Positions 25,878 through 34,172 of a stretch of DNA of 64,000 nucleotides are shown here, one piece after another. Within the stretch, counting starts at the first letter, position 1. Each line of letters opens with the position of its first letter. The notes under the pieces are model-generated. The model was not told the origin of the DNA and did no database searches. It was given only the letters and a program-made list of their open reading frames with translations. This stretch comes from JAWKUK01 sp041398605 (GTDB taxonomy: Bacteria > Planctomycetota > UBA1135 > GCA-002686595). The position numbers and the translations under genes were made by a program. The stretch lies in NCBI GenBank assembly GCA_041398605.1, contig JAWKUK010000019.1, positions 108,996 through 172,995 on the forward strand, written 5' to 3'.

Positions 25878-26513
25878 ATGCCTAAGCCCAGCCCGGTCCA
25901 AGTCGAGGAGGCCCTCGCGCGCCTCGCCGACATCCACGCGCAGGTGGCGCGCGGCGCGCACTTCCGCGGGTACCGCGCGCTCCCCGTCGCCGCGATGGGC
26001 GTGATCGCGCTCATCGTTGCCGGCGCCGAGTGGCTCTGGTCACGCTCCCCGGCCGGCGCATTGGCGCTCAGCCCGACCCTGCACGCGAGCCTCTGGCTGG
26101 CGGTCGCGGTCGCCTGTGCGTCGCTCGGCGCGCTGGACATCGTGCGCCGCTACTGGTTGCTGCCGCGCCGCGCGACGGCGCTGGCCCTGGCGCAGCTGAC
26201 GCCCGCGCTCGCGGTCGGCGCGGTGCTCGGCGTCGCCTTGTGGTCGCGGCCCGAGCTCCTCCCCGGCGTCTGGACGATGGTGTTCGGGCTCGGGGTCCTG
26301 GCCTCCTGTCCATACCTGCCCCGCGCTGTGATCGGCGTGGCGATGTTCTACATCGTCGCAGGGGCTGCGCTCACCCTCGCCGCGCGCGAAGGCCTCGTGG
26401 CCTCGCCTTGGACGATGGGCGTGACGTTCGGCGTCGGACAGCTCGCGTCCGCGGCGGCCCTGTCACGGCTCGAGGCACCCGAAGCTCACCCGTCCCTGGA
26501 GGACGTCGCATGA
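25878..26513 (+). CDS. Multi-pass membrane protein of unknown function
   Basis: A 211-residue protein with a short charged N-terminal helix ('VEEALARLADIHAQVARG') followed by five or six hydrophobic segments, for example 'AAMGVIALIVAGAEWLW', 'LWLAVAVACASLGALDIV', 'LTPALAVGAVLGVALW' and 'VIGVAMFYIVAGAALTLAA'. No family is recognised. Its stop overlaps the start of the winged-helix regulator (ATGA), so the two are translationally coupled; regulator/membrane pairs of this layout often act together in signal sensing. Start ATG at 25878 follows the oleD stop by 40 bases, so it could be read through from the ole operon. Confidence 0.75.
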   Translation: MPKPSPVQVEEALARLADIHAQVARGAHFRGYRALPVAAMGVIALIVAGAEWLWSRSPAGALALSPTLHASLWLAVAVACASLGALDIVRRYWLLPRRATALALAQLTPALAVGAVLGVALWSRPELLPGVWTMVFGLGVLASCPYLPRAVIGVAMFYIVAGAALTLAAREGLVASPWTMGVTFGVGQLASAAALSRLEAPEAHPSLEDVA

Positions 26514-27109
26514 AGGACGGCGCCTTTGCCTATGAAGGGCTCGATCGCCTGCTGCACGAGCGCGCGCGCCTCTCGTTGATGACGGCCCTCTCCACGGCGC
26601 CCGAGGGGCGGCTCTTCCCGGACCTGCGCCGGCTCTGCGACCTGACGGATGGCAACTTGAGCCGGCACCTCGAGGCGCTGAAAGCGGCAGCCCTCGTCAA
26701 GGTCACCAAGCGCGGCGAAGGGCGCGCGTCCGAGACGCGTGTGCGCTTGACCGCGACGGGACGCAAGGCGTTCCTGCGTTACCTCGCTGAGCTCGAGCGC
26801 GTGCTGCGTGACGCGCGCGCGCCCCAACCGGGCGAGGCACGCGGCGAGTCACACCGCCAAGGGAACGACGACGGCAGCGCTCATGCCGATGCCCCAGACA
26901 CGGTGCGCGCAGCGCCGCCGCGGGGGTCGAGCCCGCCGCCGCGGGAGCAAGCAGGGCCGCAGCCGCCCGAGTCGCGGCTCGATGGCCTGCGAGCCGCCGC
27001 GCGCTATGCGCGGCTCGCCGGCTTCGCGGCAGCGTGCACGCTCTATGTGCTCTTGCGCTATGTCGTGCTAAGCCCGCGCCGCGCGCGGGCAGCGGTCACG
27101 ACCCGTTGA
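26510..27109 (+). CDS. Winged-helix transcriptional regulator with C-terminal membrane segment
   Basis: A 199-residue protein. The first ~95 residues form a winged helix: 'LMTALSTAPEGRLFPDLRRL' then recognition helix 'LTDGNLSRHLEALKAAALVKV' and wing 'GRASETRVRLTATGRKAFLRYLAEL', close to the HTH_34/MarR-like family. A disordered Pro/Glu/Ser-rich linker follows, and then a single hydrophobic segment near 'YARLAGFAAACTLYVLLRYVV'. A DNA-binding domain tethered to the membrane is unusual. It overlaps the preceding membrane-protein gene by 4 bases. Its last 14 bases overlap the end of the convergent HEAT-repeat gene. Confidence 0.8.
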   Translation: MKDGAFAYEGLDRLLHERARLSLMTALSTAPEGRLFPDLRRLCDLTDGNLSRHLEALKAAALVKVTKRGEGRASETRVRLTATGRKAFLRYLAELERVLRDARAPQPGEARGESHRQGNDDGSAHADAPDTVRAAPPRGSSPPPREQAGPQPPESRLDGLRAAARYARLAGFAAACTLYVLLRYVVLSPRRARAAVTTR

Positions 27110-29465
27110 TGCGCTTCTCGCGCACGAAGTTGGTCAAGATGCGGAACGCCGAGAGGTCGTCAATCTCTTTGGCGGCCTTCGAGCGGCTCTTCCACCACTT
27201 CTCGCCAGCGAGCTCTCGGAGGCGCTTGAGCGACAGGCCCATGTGGTCGACCGCGTAGCCCTGCAGCTCCTCGGGCGACTTCAGGTCCAACGCGAGCTCG
27301 AGGCCCTGTAGGTCGAAGTGGTTCACGGAATCGAGCACGACGCCGTGCCCCGCACGGAACCAAGCGGCGAGGTCGCCCGAGCCGTGGCGCAGCGCGGCCT
27401 CAGGGCTGTCGATCAGGACCTCGACACGCTCGGGGTCGAGGACTTGGATCAAGTGCGCGCCCTGGAGCTCGTAGATCGGCACGACGCCCCCATCGAACAC
27501 GCCCGTCAGGTAGGGGCTGTCGACCGCGACCGGCGTGGCGTTGATGCGGTCGAGCACCTCCGCGGGCGAGGGGAACTTGGTCACCACGCCAGGGAAGCTC
27601 GCATCGACGGTGTAAGTCAGCGCCCAGCACGAAGTGAACAGCGCGCCGCCCGCGCGGACGTACCAACGAATGACGTCGAGGTCGCGCGCCTCGACCTCGC
27701 CGGTGCAACCCGCGACCAGGATCCCGAACGGGTGCACGCCGCCATCGCCGAGCTGGCCAGCTTGGATCGTGCGGAACTTGATGTCGAGGCGTTCGAGGAC
27801 GCCCTCCATGTGGTCCCCTCGGCCAGGGATCACCATGACATCGAGGCCCTTGTAGATGTCGCGGTCCGGCACGGAATAGCCGTACTTCTCGCGCCGTGCG
27901 CGCGCTTCGTCCGGCGTCACGAAGCGCACCTTCGCCAGGTTGTCCTTCCACCAAGCCGCCCACTCCCTGGGCTCGACCGCCTCGCCTTCGCGGCCCGCGT
28001 GCAGCGCCAGAGCGCGGTCCGCGGTCGCCTGCACCGACGGGTTGGGGTCGTTCAGGAGCGCCAGCAGCGGCGCCACGGCGTCAGGGCGCGCGACGTAGTA
28101 GAGGCCCATCGCCGCCGCGCCGCGCAGGCGCCAATCCGTGTGCTTGGCGAGCAACGCCAGCTCGCGCTGCGCGACCTCTGAGCGCGTGCGGCCCAAGGCG
28201 ATCGCGGCGCTGACGGCGACCTCCCAGGCGCTGTCCTTGCTGGCCGCAGCGAGCGCCCGGACGGCCTCTTCGCCGGCGCCTTCCCGCCCGAGCGCAATCG
28301 CCGCGAGCTCCCGCACGCGCGCGTCGGCGTCCGAGGTCGCGGCCTTTACGAGCGCCGCTTCGCCAGCCTGCGTCGTGGCGGCGCCGAGCGCCTGGGCCGT
28401 GACGACGTGCTGCGCCCTGACCCGTGCGGACGTGTCCGCGGCGAGCCCGGTCACCGCGAACGCCTGCGCGGCGTCGCCGCCGATCGCGATCAACGCCTTG
28501 GCCGCAGCCGCGCGCACGATCGGGCTGTCCGAGCCACAGAGCCGCTCGAGCCAGCCCTGCGCCTTCTTCTGTGGCACGCGCTCGCCGAGGCGCGCGATGA
28601 TCCGCGCGAGCCTGGCGCGGGCCTCAGGGGCGTCCCCGACGGCGCCGAGCAACCCATCTTCAAGGCGCTGCGCCCGTTGCTCGGGGCTCGCGAGCGTCGC
28701 GAGCGCTGCGACCGCCGCGGCCTCGGCGCGGCGCTCCAAGACCGGCGCCAGGTCCGCCGAAGCGAGCACCTGCGCGAGCGCAGCGAGGTCTTCGACCTGC
28801 GCGGACTGCGCGAGCCCCTCAAGGGCGACGGCGCGCTGGGCGAGGTCACCGGACTCAAACAGCTCGGCCAGCGCGGCGGCGCGCGCCTCGGGGGCGGCGC
28901 ACACGATGCGCGCGCGCGCTGCGTCGAGGCGGACGCTCGGGGCCTCGTCCTTCAACCAACGACCGAGGCGGTCGGTCGCTTCGGGCCGCGCCCCCGCGAT
29001 CGAGAGCGCTGCGAGCGCCGGCAGCGCGATCGGGCCGTTCTTGCCGCGCAGGTCGTCGTAGAGCGCGTCGGCGGCCTCTCTCGGCAGCACTGCGGCGAGC
29101 GCGGCAGCGGCGCGCTCGCGCGCGAGGCGGAAAGGGCCGTTGCGCGCCTGCTCGAGCAACGGCTTCAGCGCGTCGCGCGTCCCATGCCCCGCGAGCCCGT
29201 CGAGCGCGGCGAGGCGCACGAGCCAATCATCGTCCTTCAGCGCAGCGAGCAGCTTCTTCTCGACCTTGTCACCGCCCTGCTCGATCAAGAGCCGCACACC
29301 GGCCTCGCGCACTGCGGGGTCCTTCGAGCGCAGGTCCTTCTCGACGTCCTGTGCCGCCGCGGAGGGACCGCACATCGCTGCGGCCGCGCGGCCGCCGCAG
29401 GTCGCAGCTCCCGCGAGCGGTGTCAGAGCGGCCAGGACAATGACGGAGAGTGAGCGCCTCTGCAT
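27096..29465 (-). CDS. Exported HEAT-repeat protein with C-terminal DUF4159 domain
   Basis: A 789-residue protein with a signal peptide (after 'LTPLAGAA'). Residues ~40-480 are a run of HEAT/armadillo repeats ('VREAGVRLLIEQGG', 'WLVRLAALDGLAGHG', 'VRAAAAKALIAIGG', 'WRLRGAAAMGLYYV'). The C-terminal ~270 residues ('DIYKGLDVMVIPGRGDHMEGVLERL', 'RWYVRAGGALFTSCWALTY') resemble the DUF4159 / glutamine-amidotransferase-like module common in planctomycetes. HEAT arrays act as protein scaffolds. No catalytic residues are certain. It ends within the regulator gene on the opposite strand. Confidence 0.78.
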   Translation of the reverse strand: MQRRSLSVIVLAALTPLAGAATCGGRAAAAMCGPSAAAQDVEKDLRSKDPAVREAGVRLLIEQGGDKVEKKLLAALKDDDWLVRLAALDGLAGHGTRDALKPLLEQARNGPFRLARERAAAALAAVLPREAADALYDDLRGKNGPIALPALAALSIAGARPEATDRLGRWLKDEAPSVRLDAARARIVCAAPEARAAALAELFESGDLAQRAVALEGLAQSAQVEDLAALAQVLASADLAPVLERRAEAAAVAALATLASPEQRAQRLEDGLLGAVGDAPEARARLARIIARLGERVPQKKAQGWLERLCGSDSPIVRAAAAKALIAIGGDAAQAFAVTGLAADTSARVRAQHVVTAQALGAATTQAGEAALVKAATSDADARVRELAAIALGREGAGEEAVRALAAASKDSAWEVAVSAAIALGRTRSEVAQRELALLAKHTDWRLRGAAAMGLYYVARPDAVAPLLALLNDPNPSVQATADRALALHAGREGEAVEPREWAAWWKDNLAKVRFVTPDEARARREKYGYSVPDRDIYKGLDVMVIPGRGDHMEGVLERLDIKFRTIQAGQLGDGGVHPFGILVAGCTGEVEARDLDVIRWYVRAGGALFTSCWALTYTVDASFPGVVTKFPSPAEVLDRINATPVAVDSPYLTGVFDGGVVPIYELQGAHLIQVLDPERVEVLIDSPEAALRHGSGDLAAWFRAGHGVVLDSVNHFDLQGLELALDLKSPEELQGYAVDHMGLSLKRLRELAGEKWWKSRSKAAKEIDDLSAFRILTNFVREKRINGS

Positions 29466-29543
29466 GGCGCTATCGTACCCGCCAGCCCGACGGCATCGGC
29501 CGCACGCCCGTTGGCAATGGCTCCGAGGGCGCGAGTGAGGCCC

Positions 29544-30185
29544 TCAGGTCGCCGGCTCTTCCGTCAAACGCCAGAGGGCCCAAGAGGCCACCGAGCGCAG
29601 CGGCGCCCAGCACTCTCCGCGCACCGCGAGCGCCTTGGGCGTCGGTCGTTCGGGGAGCCCATCGAGGCGCCGCAGCCCCTCACGCAATCCGAGGTCATCG
29701 GGCGCGAGCACGTCGAGCCGCCCCAGCCGGAACATCAGGAACATCTGCGCCGTCCAGCGCCCGATGCCGCGCACTTCGACGAGGCGCTCGATCACCTCCT
29801 CATCCGACATACGCGCGACGCGGTGCAGCGCGAGCCGGCCGTCGAGGCAGCGCTCGGCGAGGTCGACGAGCGACGCGAGCTTCGCGCCGGAGAGCCCGGC
29901 GCCGCGCAGCGCCGCCGGCGCGAGCGCGAGCACGTCCTCGGGCCGCAAGAACCGCGGCCCCGGCGACAGCGCGCGCACGCGGCCGTGAATGGTGCGCGCG
30001 GCCGCGGTCGCGAGCTGCTGCGAGATGATGGAGCGCGCGAGCGCGTGGAAGTGCGAGTCCGTGCCCGTGGCGCTCGGGAACCCCGGAAAAGGCGCGACAC
30101 GCGTGAGCGCCGCGCCGAGCGCAGGGTCGCTCCTGCGCAGGGCACGCAGCGCCGCCGCGCTCGGCCGATTCGGGGACCGTGCCAT
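29544..30185 (-). CDS. DNA-3-methyladenine glycosylase II-like (AlkA/HhH-GPD)
   Basis: A 213-residue base-excision repair enzyme of the HhH-GPD superfamily that removes alkylated bases. 'HFHALARSIISQQLATAAARTIHGRV' begins the helical bundle. The helix-hairpin-helix 'LVEVRGIGRWTAQMFLMFRLGRLDV' is followed by 'LAPDDLGLREGL', whose Asp is the catalytic residue. The size corresponds to the short AlkA core without the N-terminal domain of E. coli AlkA, and there is no FeS cluster. It lies alone between two minus-strand genes; no ada or ogt neighbour is present. Confidence 0.88.
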   Translation of the reverse strand: MARSPNRPSAAALRALRRSDPALGAALTRVAPFPGFPSATGTDSHFHALARSIISQQLATAAARTIHGRVRALSPGPRFLRPEDVLALAPAALRGAGLSGAKLASLVDLAERCLDGRLALHRVARMSDEEVIERLVEVRGIGRWTAQMFLMFRLGRLDVLAPDDLGLREGLRRLDGLPERPTPKALAVRGECWAPLRSVASWALWRLTEEPAT

Positions 30186-30211
30186 AGGCGCTCACGTTAG
30201 CGTGGGCGCGC

Positions 30212-32386
30212 TCAATGGGCGAGCTGCAGCAGCGTATCGAGCGCTTCACGGACGCTCGGCGAGGGCTCGGCTTGGCGCCGCAGGATCAACCGCTCGAGGG
30301 TCAGTGCGTCGAGGTCGAACGCCCCTCGGGCATACAGCTGGTGCAGCGCACGCACAGCGGCGCGCCGCACGCGTGCGTCCGGGTCCCCTTCGAGGACACG
30401 CAGGATGGGCGCTGCTGCGCGCGGGTCATAGGTCGAGAGCCGCTCCAACGCTCGGCGCCGGATGCCTGCGAGCGGGTCCTGCAACGCGATCGACAACAAG
30501 CCTTGGAGCGCCTCGGCTGCGCCCGCGTCGCGGCCGCCTGCAGCCGCTGCCAGCGGCGCGATCACGCGCCATCGGGCCGCGGCGCCGGAGGTCGGCGCGG
30601 CCTGACGCAGCCACGCCGTGACGGGCTTGCGGATGTCGAAGCCCGCGCACAGGCGCCCGTCGGGGTCGATGACGACGTCGAGGACATCGCTGCCGAACCA
30701 TTCGACGAACTCTCGCTGCCGCTCCGCAAGGGCGAGGTTCCGTACGACACGCGCGCCGTCGGCCAGCACGAACTCCACCGGTAGCTGAAGGGCTCCGGGC
30801 GCCGCGCCGCGCTGCGTGACGACGATGCGCGCGCCGCCACGAGCGAGGTCCGCGACCTCGATCTGGAGCCGCGGCACGCCGGCGCCGTCGACCCATCGTT
30901 CGAGCATCGGCCCGAGCTCGTACCCGGTCTCCTGAAGCGCGACACGCCGCAGGTCCTCGGTCGCGAAGAACCCTCCGCCATGCTGACGCACGAGCGCGCG
31001 CGCGATGGTCCACAGGCCCTCATTGCCGACCAACCCCTCGATCATGCGCAGCACCCACGGCCCCTTCGTGTAGTAGTGAGCGGGGACACGCTCAGCGTGG
31101 ATCGTCCCGGCCGCGCCAGAATCCAGGAGCTCCTCGCGCATCTCCTCGTACAACACCGCGACCGCGTCCGGGCCGAGGAGGTGCGCCTCGAACTCGAGCT
31201 CGAGCCAGGCGGCAAAGGCCTCTGCGAGCCACCGTTCGCGCTCGTCCAGCGGCGCCACGAAGATGCCGAACCAATGGTGCGCGAGCTCGTGCGTGACCGT
31301 GCGCCTAGGGGCGTCCGCGGCATCGAGGCGTTCGTCGTCCGTGAGGAGCAGCTGCTCGGCATCGAAGAGGCTCGCCGTCGCGGACTCGAGGCCGCGCACG
31401 CCGAGGTCGTGCACGACGACTTGGTCATAACGCGCGTAGGGGTACGGGCGCGCCAGGCCGACCCCAAAGAACTCGAGGGCCGCGACCGCGTCGCGGAACG
31501 TCGCTGCTACGGCCGCTGCTGAGAGCTGCTCCGGCACGTGCGTCCGCACCGTCGTCGCCCCTACGGCGCCTTGGACCGTCGCGCGCATCCGGGCAGCCGC
31601 GAAGCCGATCGTCGCGACGGGCACGGGCTCGCTGAGGCGCCAGACGAACGTGCGTTCACCGTCGCCGTGCTCGCGGGTCTCGACGAGCTCGCCAGAGCCA
31701 ACGACGGACATCCCAAAGCCGACCCGGAAGCGCGCATCGAGCGTCGTCCGATCCCCAGGCGCGTCGAGCGTCGGGAACCAGTGCCGGTTGCCGCGCGGGA
31801 GGCCCCGCGCGTGGATCTCGGGGCCGAAGGCCGCGCCCCCGGGCGCAGCGCCGAAGTACAAGCCAGCGGTAGGACGCACCGCGTACACGACCTGGACGGG
31901 CTCCTCGACGTCGAGCGCGAGCGGGGCCGCGAGCGAGACGACGAGTTGGTCGCCCTCGAGCCGCCACGCGAGGCTACGCCCAGCCGCGTCGAGGACCTCG
32001 CGGACCTCGATGCCGGAGGCCGCGAGCCGCACCTCGTCCGTGCCGGGGCGCAAGGCCCGCAGCCAGCTCGTGGCGGACCCATGCACCGCCCGCCGCTCCC
32101 AATCGAACGTCAAGTCGAGGGACAGATGCACGAGGTCCGCCTCGCGCGCCGGCCGCGTGGCCGCGCCGCGGTCGTCCGTCGCGACCGCGAGGTCGTCGGC
32201 GGGGAGGAGCGCAAAGGCCGGGCGAAGCACGGGCTCGACGGGCAAGGCCTCGCTGCTCGGGCCGTGGCACGCGGCGCCGCACGCGCCCAAGAGCGCCAGC
32301 GCCGCGCCGAGCCGGCGGGCGGACACCCAGGTGGACGGGGCGCGCAGGCTGGAGGGGCCCTTACCGGAGAAACGTAGCTTGATCAT
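30212..32386 (-). CDS. M1-family zinc metallopeptidase lipoprotein with C-terminal HEAT-like tail
   Basis: A 724-residue exported peptidase with a possible lipobox at Cys36 ('ALLGACG'). The zinc site H366-E-L-A-H370 is followed by Glu389 ('WLAEAF'), the gluzincin HExxH-x18-E spacing. The substrate-binding GAMEN box is replaced by 'GLESAT', keeping the Glu. The last ~110 residues contain HEAT-like repeats ('DPLAGIRRRALERLSTYDPRAA', 'DPDARVRRAAVRALHQLYARG') as in other M1 enzymes. It should trim N-terminal residues from peptides outside the cytoplasmic membrane. Start ATG at 32386. Divergent from the small basic-protein gene. Confidence 0.87.
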   Translation of the reverse strand: MIKLRFSGKGPSSLRAPSTWVSARRLGAALALLGACGAACHGPSSEALPVEPVLRPAFALLPADDLAVATDDRGAATRPAREADLVHLSLDLTFDWERRAVHGSATSWLRALRPGTDEVRLAASGIEVREVLDAAGRSLAWRLEGDQLVVSLAAPLALDVEEPVQVVYAVRPTAGLYFGAAPGGAAFGPEIHARGLPRGNRHWFPTLDAPGDRTTLDARFRVGFGMSVVGSGELVETREHGDGERTFVWRLSEPVPVATIGFAAARMRATVQGAVGATTVRTHVPEQLSAAAVAATFRDAVAALEFFGVGLARPYPYARYDQVVVHDLGVRGLESATASLFDAEQLLLTDDERLDAADAPRRTVTHELAHHWFGIFVAPLDERERWLAEAFAAWLELEFEAHLLGPDAVAVLYEEMREELLDSGAAGTIHAERVPAHYYTKGPWVLRMIEGLVGNEGLWTIARALVRQHGGGFFATEDLRRVALQETGYELGPMLERWVDGAGVPRLQIEVADLARGGARIVVTQRGAAPGALQLPVEFVLADGARVVRNLALAERQREFVEWFGSDVLDVVIDPDGRLCAGFDIRKPVTAWLRQAAPTSGAAARWRVIAPLAAAAGGRDAGAAEALQGLLSIALQDPLAGIRRRALERLSTYDPRAAAPILRVLEGDPDARVRRAAVRALHQLYARGAFDLDALTLERLILRRQAEPSPSVREALDTLLQLAH

Positions 32387-32510
32387 GAATGGAGTTCAGC
32401 CCATTCTATTCGCTCGCGGCACGCAATCGTAGTGCGTCTCGCGCTCGAACTTCGAGCACGGACACAACGCGCTCGCGTATCGATTCCCCCCCACGACTTT
32501 CGACACGAAC

Positions 32511-32855
32511 ATGGCCAAGAAGCAGAGCCAGCGCACGCCCGCGCCGGGCAAGCAGCGCTACCGCCGCTCCGACGACGAGCTCATCGCAGACCTGAAGGAG
32601 CGCATCGCGCAGCTGAAGCAGCGCGCGGACGCAAAGAAGCTCAAGACATCGCCATCGATGAAGCGCACCTTGACGATCGTGCGCAGCATCGACAAGGCCC
32701 TCGAAGAGGCCAACGAAGAGAAGAACAACGACCTGCGTCGCATCCTGGTGGACGCGCGGGCGCCGATCGCTGCCTTCCTCGGCGAGCAGGGCGTCAAGCT
32801 GCCCAAGCCGCGCGGCCCTCGCGGACGGAAGCCGCGCGGCGGCGCGCGGGGCTGA
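32511..32855 (+). CDS. Small basic coiled-coil protein, function unknown
   Basis: A 114-residue protein. It has a Lys/Arg-rich start ('MAKKQSQRTPAPGKQRYRR'), a central predicted coiled coil ('LIADLKERIAQLKQRADAKKLK', 'IVRSIDKALEEANEEKNNDLRR') and an Arg/Gly/Pro-rich tail ('KPRGPRGRKPRGG'). The composition suggests nucleic-acid or ribosome binding, but no family is recognised. The ATG at 32511 is preceded by AT-richer DNA and the product is well formed for a real gene. It is single in its orientation and ends before a 17-bp hairpin. Confidence 0.75.
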   Translation: MAKKQSQRTPAPGKQRYRRSDDELIADLKERIAQLKQRADAKKLKTSPSMKRTLTIVRSIDKALEEANEEKNNDLRRILVDARAPIAAFLGEQGVKLPKPRGPRGRKPRGGARG

Positions 32856-32884
32856 CTCGGGGCCTGAGGGCCGACGCCTCACGG

Positions 32885-32922
32885 ACGCGCCGGCGGTGGA
32901 GCCTCCTCCACCGCCGGCGCGT
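32885..32922. terminator. 17-bp perfect hairpin between convergent genes
   Basis: Arms 32885-32901 (ACGCGCCGGCGGTGGAG) and 32906-32922 pair perfectly around the loop CCTC. It sits between the stop of the small basic protein (32855) and that of the EAL response regulator (33018), and can act in both directions. On the plus strand it is followed by a weak GTCGTTTC. Confidence 0.7.
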
Positions 32923-33017
32923 GTCGTTTCCGCATGGGACGCGAGCTGGTCGTGCTCGGCGCTCGCGCCGTGGCCCGCGCACGGCCTCCCGCCCTGCGGC
33001 GGGAGCTGCACCCGGGG

Positions 33018-34172
33018 CTAGGCTGCCAACGGGTACGAGCTCGGCCCCATGAACTGCCGCTGCGCGCTGCCGAACAGGAAGCCCTGCAGCATGTCGCAGC
33101 CGAGCGCCTCGACCACCTCGAGCTCGCTCTCGCGCTCGATGCCCTCGGCGATCGTTTGGATGCCCATCTTCTTCGAGAGCAGCGTCATGGACTCCATGAT
33201 GGCGCGCTTCGTCGGCGAGCGGTCGATGCCACGAATGAGCTCCATGTCGAACTTGACGATGTCCGGCGACAGCCGCGTCAAGTGGTTGAGGCCCGAGTAG
33301 CCCGCGCCGAGGTCATCGAGGGCGATGCGATAGCCGAGGCCGCGCAGCCGGTCGAGGCGCTCCTCGAGGTCGTCGAGCCCGGAGAGCGGCCGGCGCTCCG
33401 TGACCTCGAGCACGACCTGCGCGGCGAACTGAGCCAAGGCCCCGGACGCGTCGTAGAGCTCGGGGTCACCGAGATCGCCAGTGTCGAGGTTGACGAGCAG
33501 CGAGGTCCCAGGAGGCGCTTCGCCGGCCCGCTCGGCGACCGCAGCGCGCACGGCGCGGCCGAGGTCTCGGCCGCGCTCGAGCTCGTCGGCCGCTGTCAGG
33601 ATCGCCAGCGGTGTGCGCAGCTCCGTCGCCTCGGTGCGCAAGAGCGCCTCATAGCCGAAGACCGATCGGTCGACACGCAGCACCGGCTGGAACCCCATCC
33701 AGAGCCCGCTCAGCGCCGCTTCGAAGCCCGTATTCAAGAGCCTCCGCGGCTGCGAGCGCAGGGCGCTGTCCGCGTCGACATCGGTGCGGGCCTCGAGCAG
33801 CTCGTGGATCGTGAGCGCGATCTCCTCGGCGGGGCAGGGCTTCAAGAGGAAGCGCTGGATCCCGGCCTCGTTGATCGCGCGAACGGCGCTCTCGAGGCTC
33901 GACTGGCCCGAGAGCGTGATCCGGATGGTGCGCGGCCAGCGCTCGCGGACCTGCGTCAAGAACTCCGAGCCCAACATGCCGGGCATGCGCTCGTCCGAGA
34001 CGACGACGTCGAACTCGTCGCGCTCCAAGAGCGCCAGCGCTGCGGCGCCCGAGTCCGCCGTTGAGATCCGAAACGGCTCTCGGCGCAGCGCGAGGCGCAG
34101 GCTAGAGGTCAGCTCGGGCTCGTCATCTACGAAGAGGACGCGCGCCGGGTGGTTCTTGCTCGGTTTGGTCAT
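33018..34172 (-). CDS. Response regulator with EAL c-di-GMP phosphodiesterase output (HnoB-like)
   Basis: A 384-residue receiver-EAL protein. The receiver has 'FVDDEPE', the phospho-acceptor Asp60 in 'VVVSDERMPG' and the switch Lys in 'LLKPC'. The EAL domain keeps the catalytic set 'YEALLR', 'LLVNLDT', 'VVLEVTER', 'ALDDLGAGYS', 'VKFDMELIRG' and 'AEGIE', so hydrolysis of c-di-GMP is expected. It is the last gene of the H-NOX operon; its ATG overlaps the upstream stop by 4 bases. The domain layout equals HnoB of the Shewanella/Vibrio H-NOX network, where phosphorylation by the kinase stimulates phosphodiesterase activity. Confidence 0.9.
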   Translation of the reverse strand: MTKPSKNHPARVLFVDDEPELTSSLRLALRREPFRISTADSGAAALALLERDEFDVVVSDERMPGMLGSEFLTQVRERWPRTIRITLSGQSSLESAVRAINEAGIQRFLLKPCPAEEIALTIHELLEARTDVDADSALRSQPRRLLNTGFEAALSGLWMGFQPVLRVDRSVFGYEALLRTEATELRTPLAILTAADELERGRDLGRAVRAAVAERAGEAPPGTSLLVNLDTGDLGDPELYDASGALAQFAAQVVLEVTERRPLSGLDDLEERLDRLRGLGYRIALDDLGAGYSGLNHLTRLSPDIVKFDMELIRGIDRSPTKRAIMESMTLLSKKMGIQTIAEGIERESELEVVEALGCDMLQGFLFGSAQRQFMGPSSYPLAA

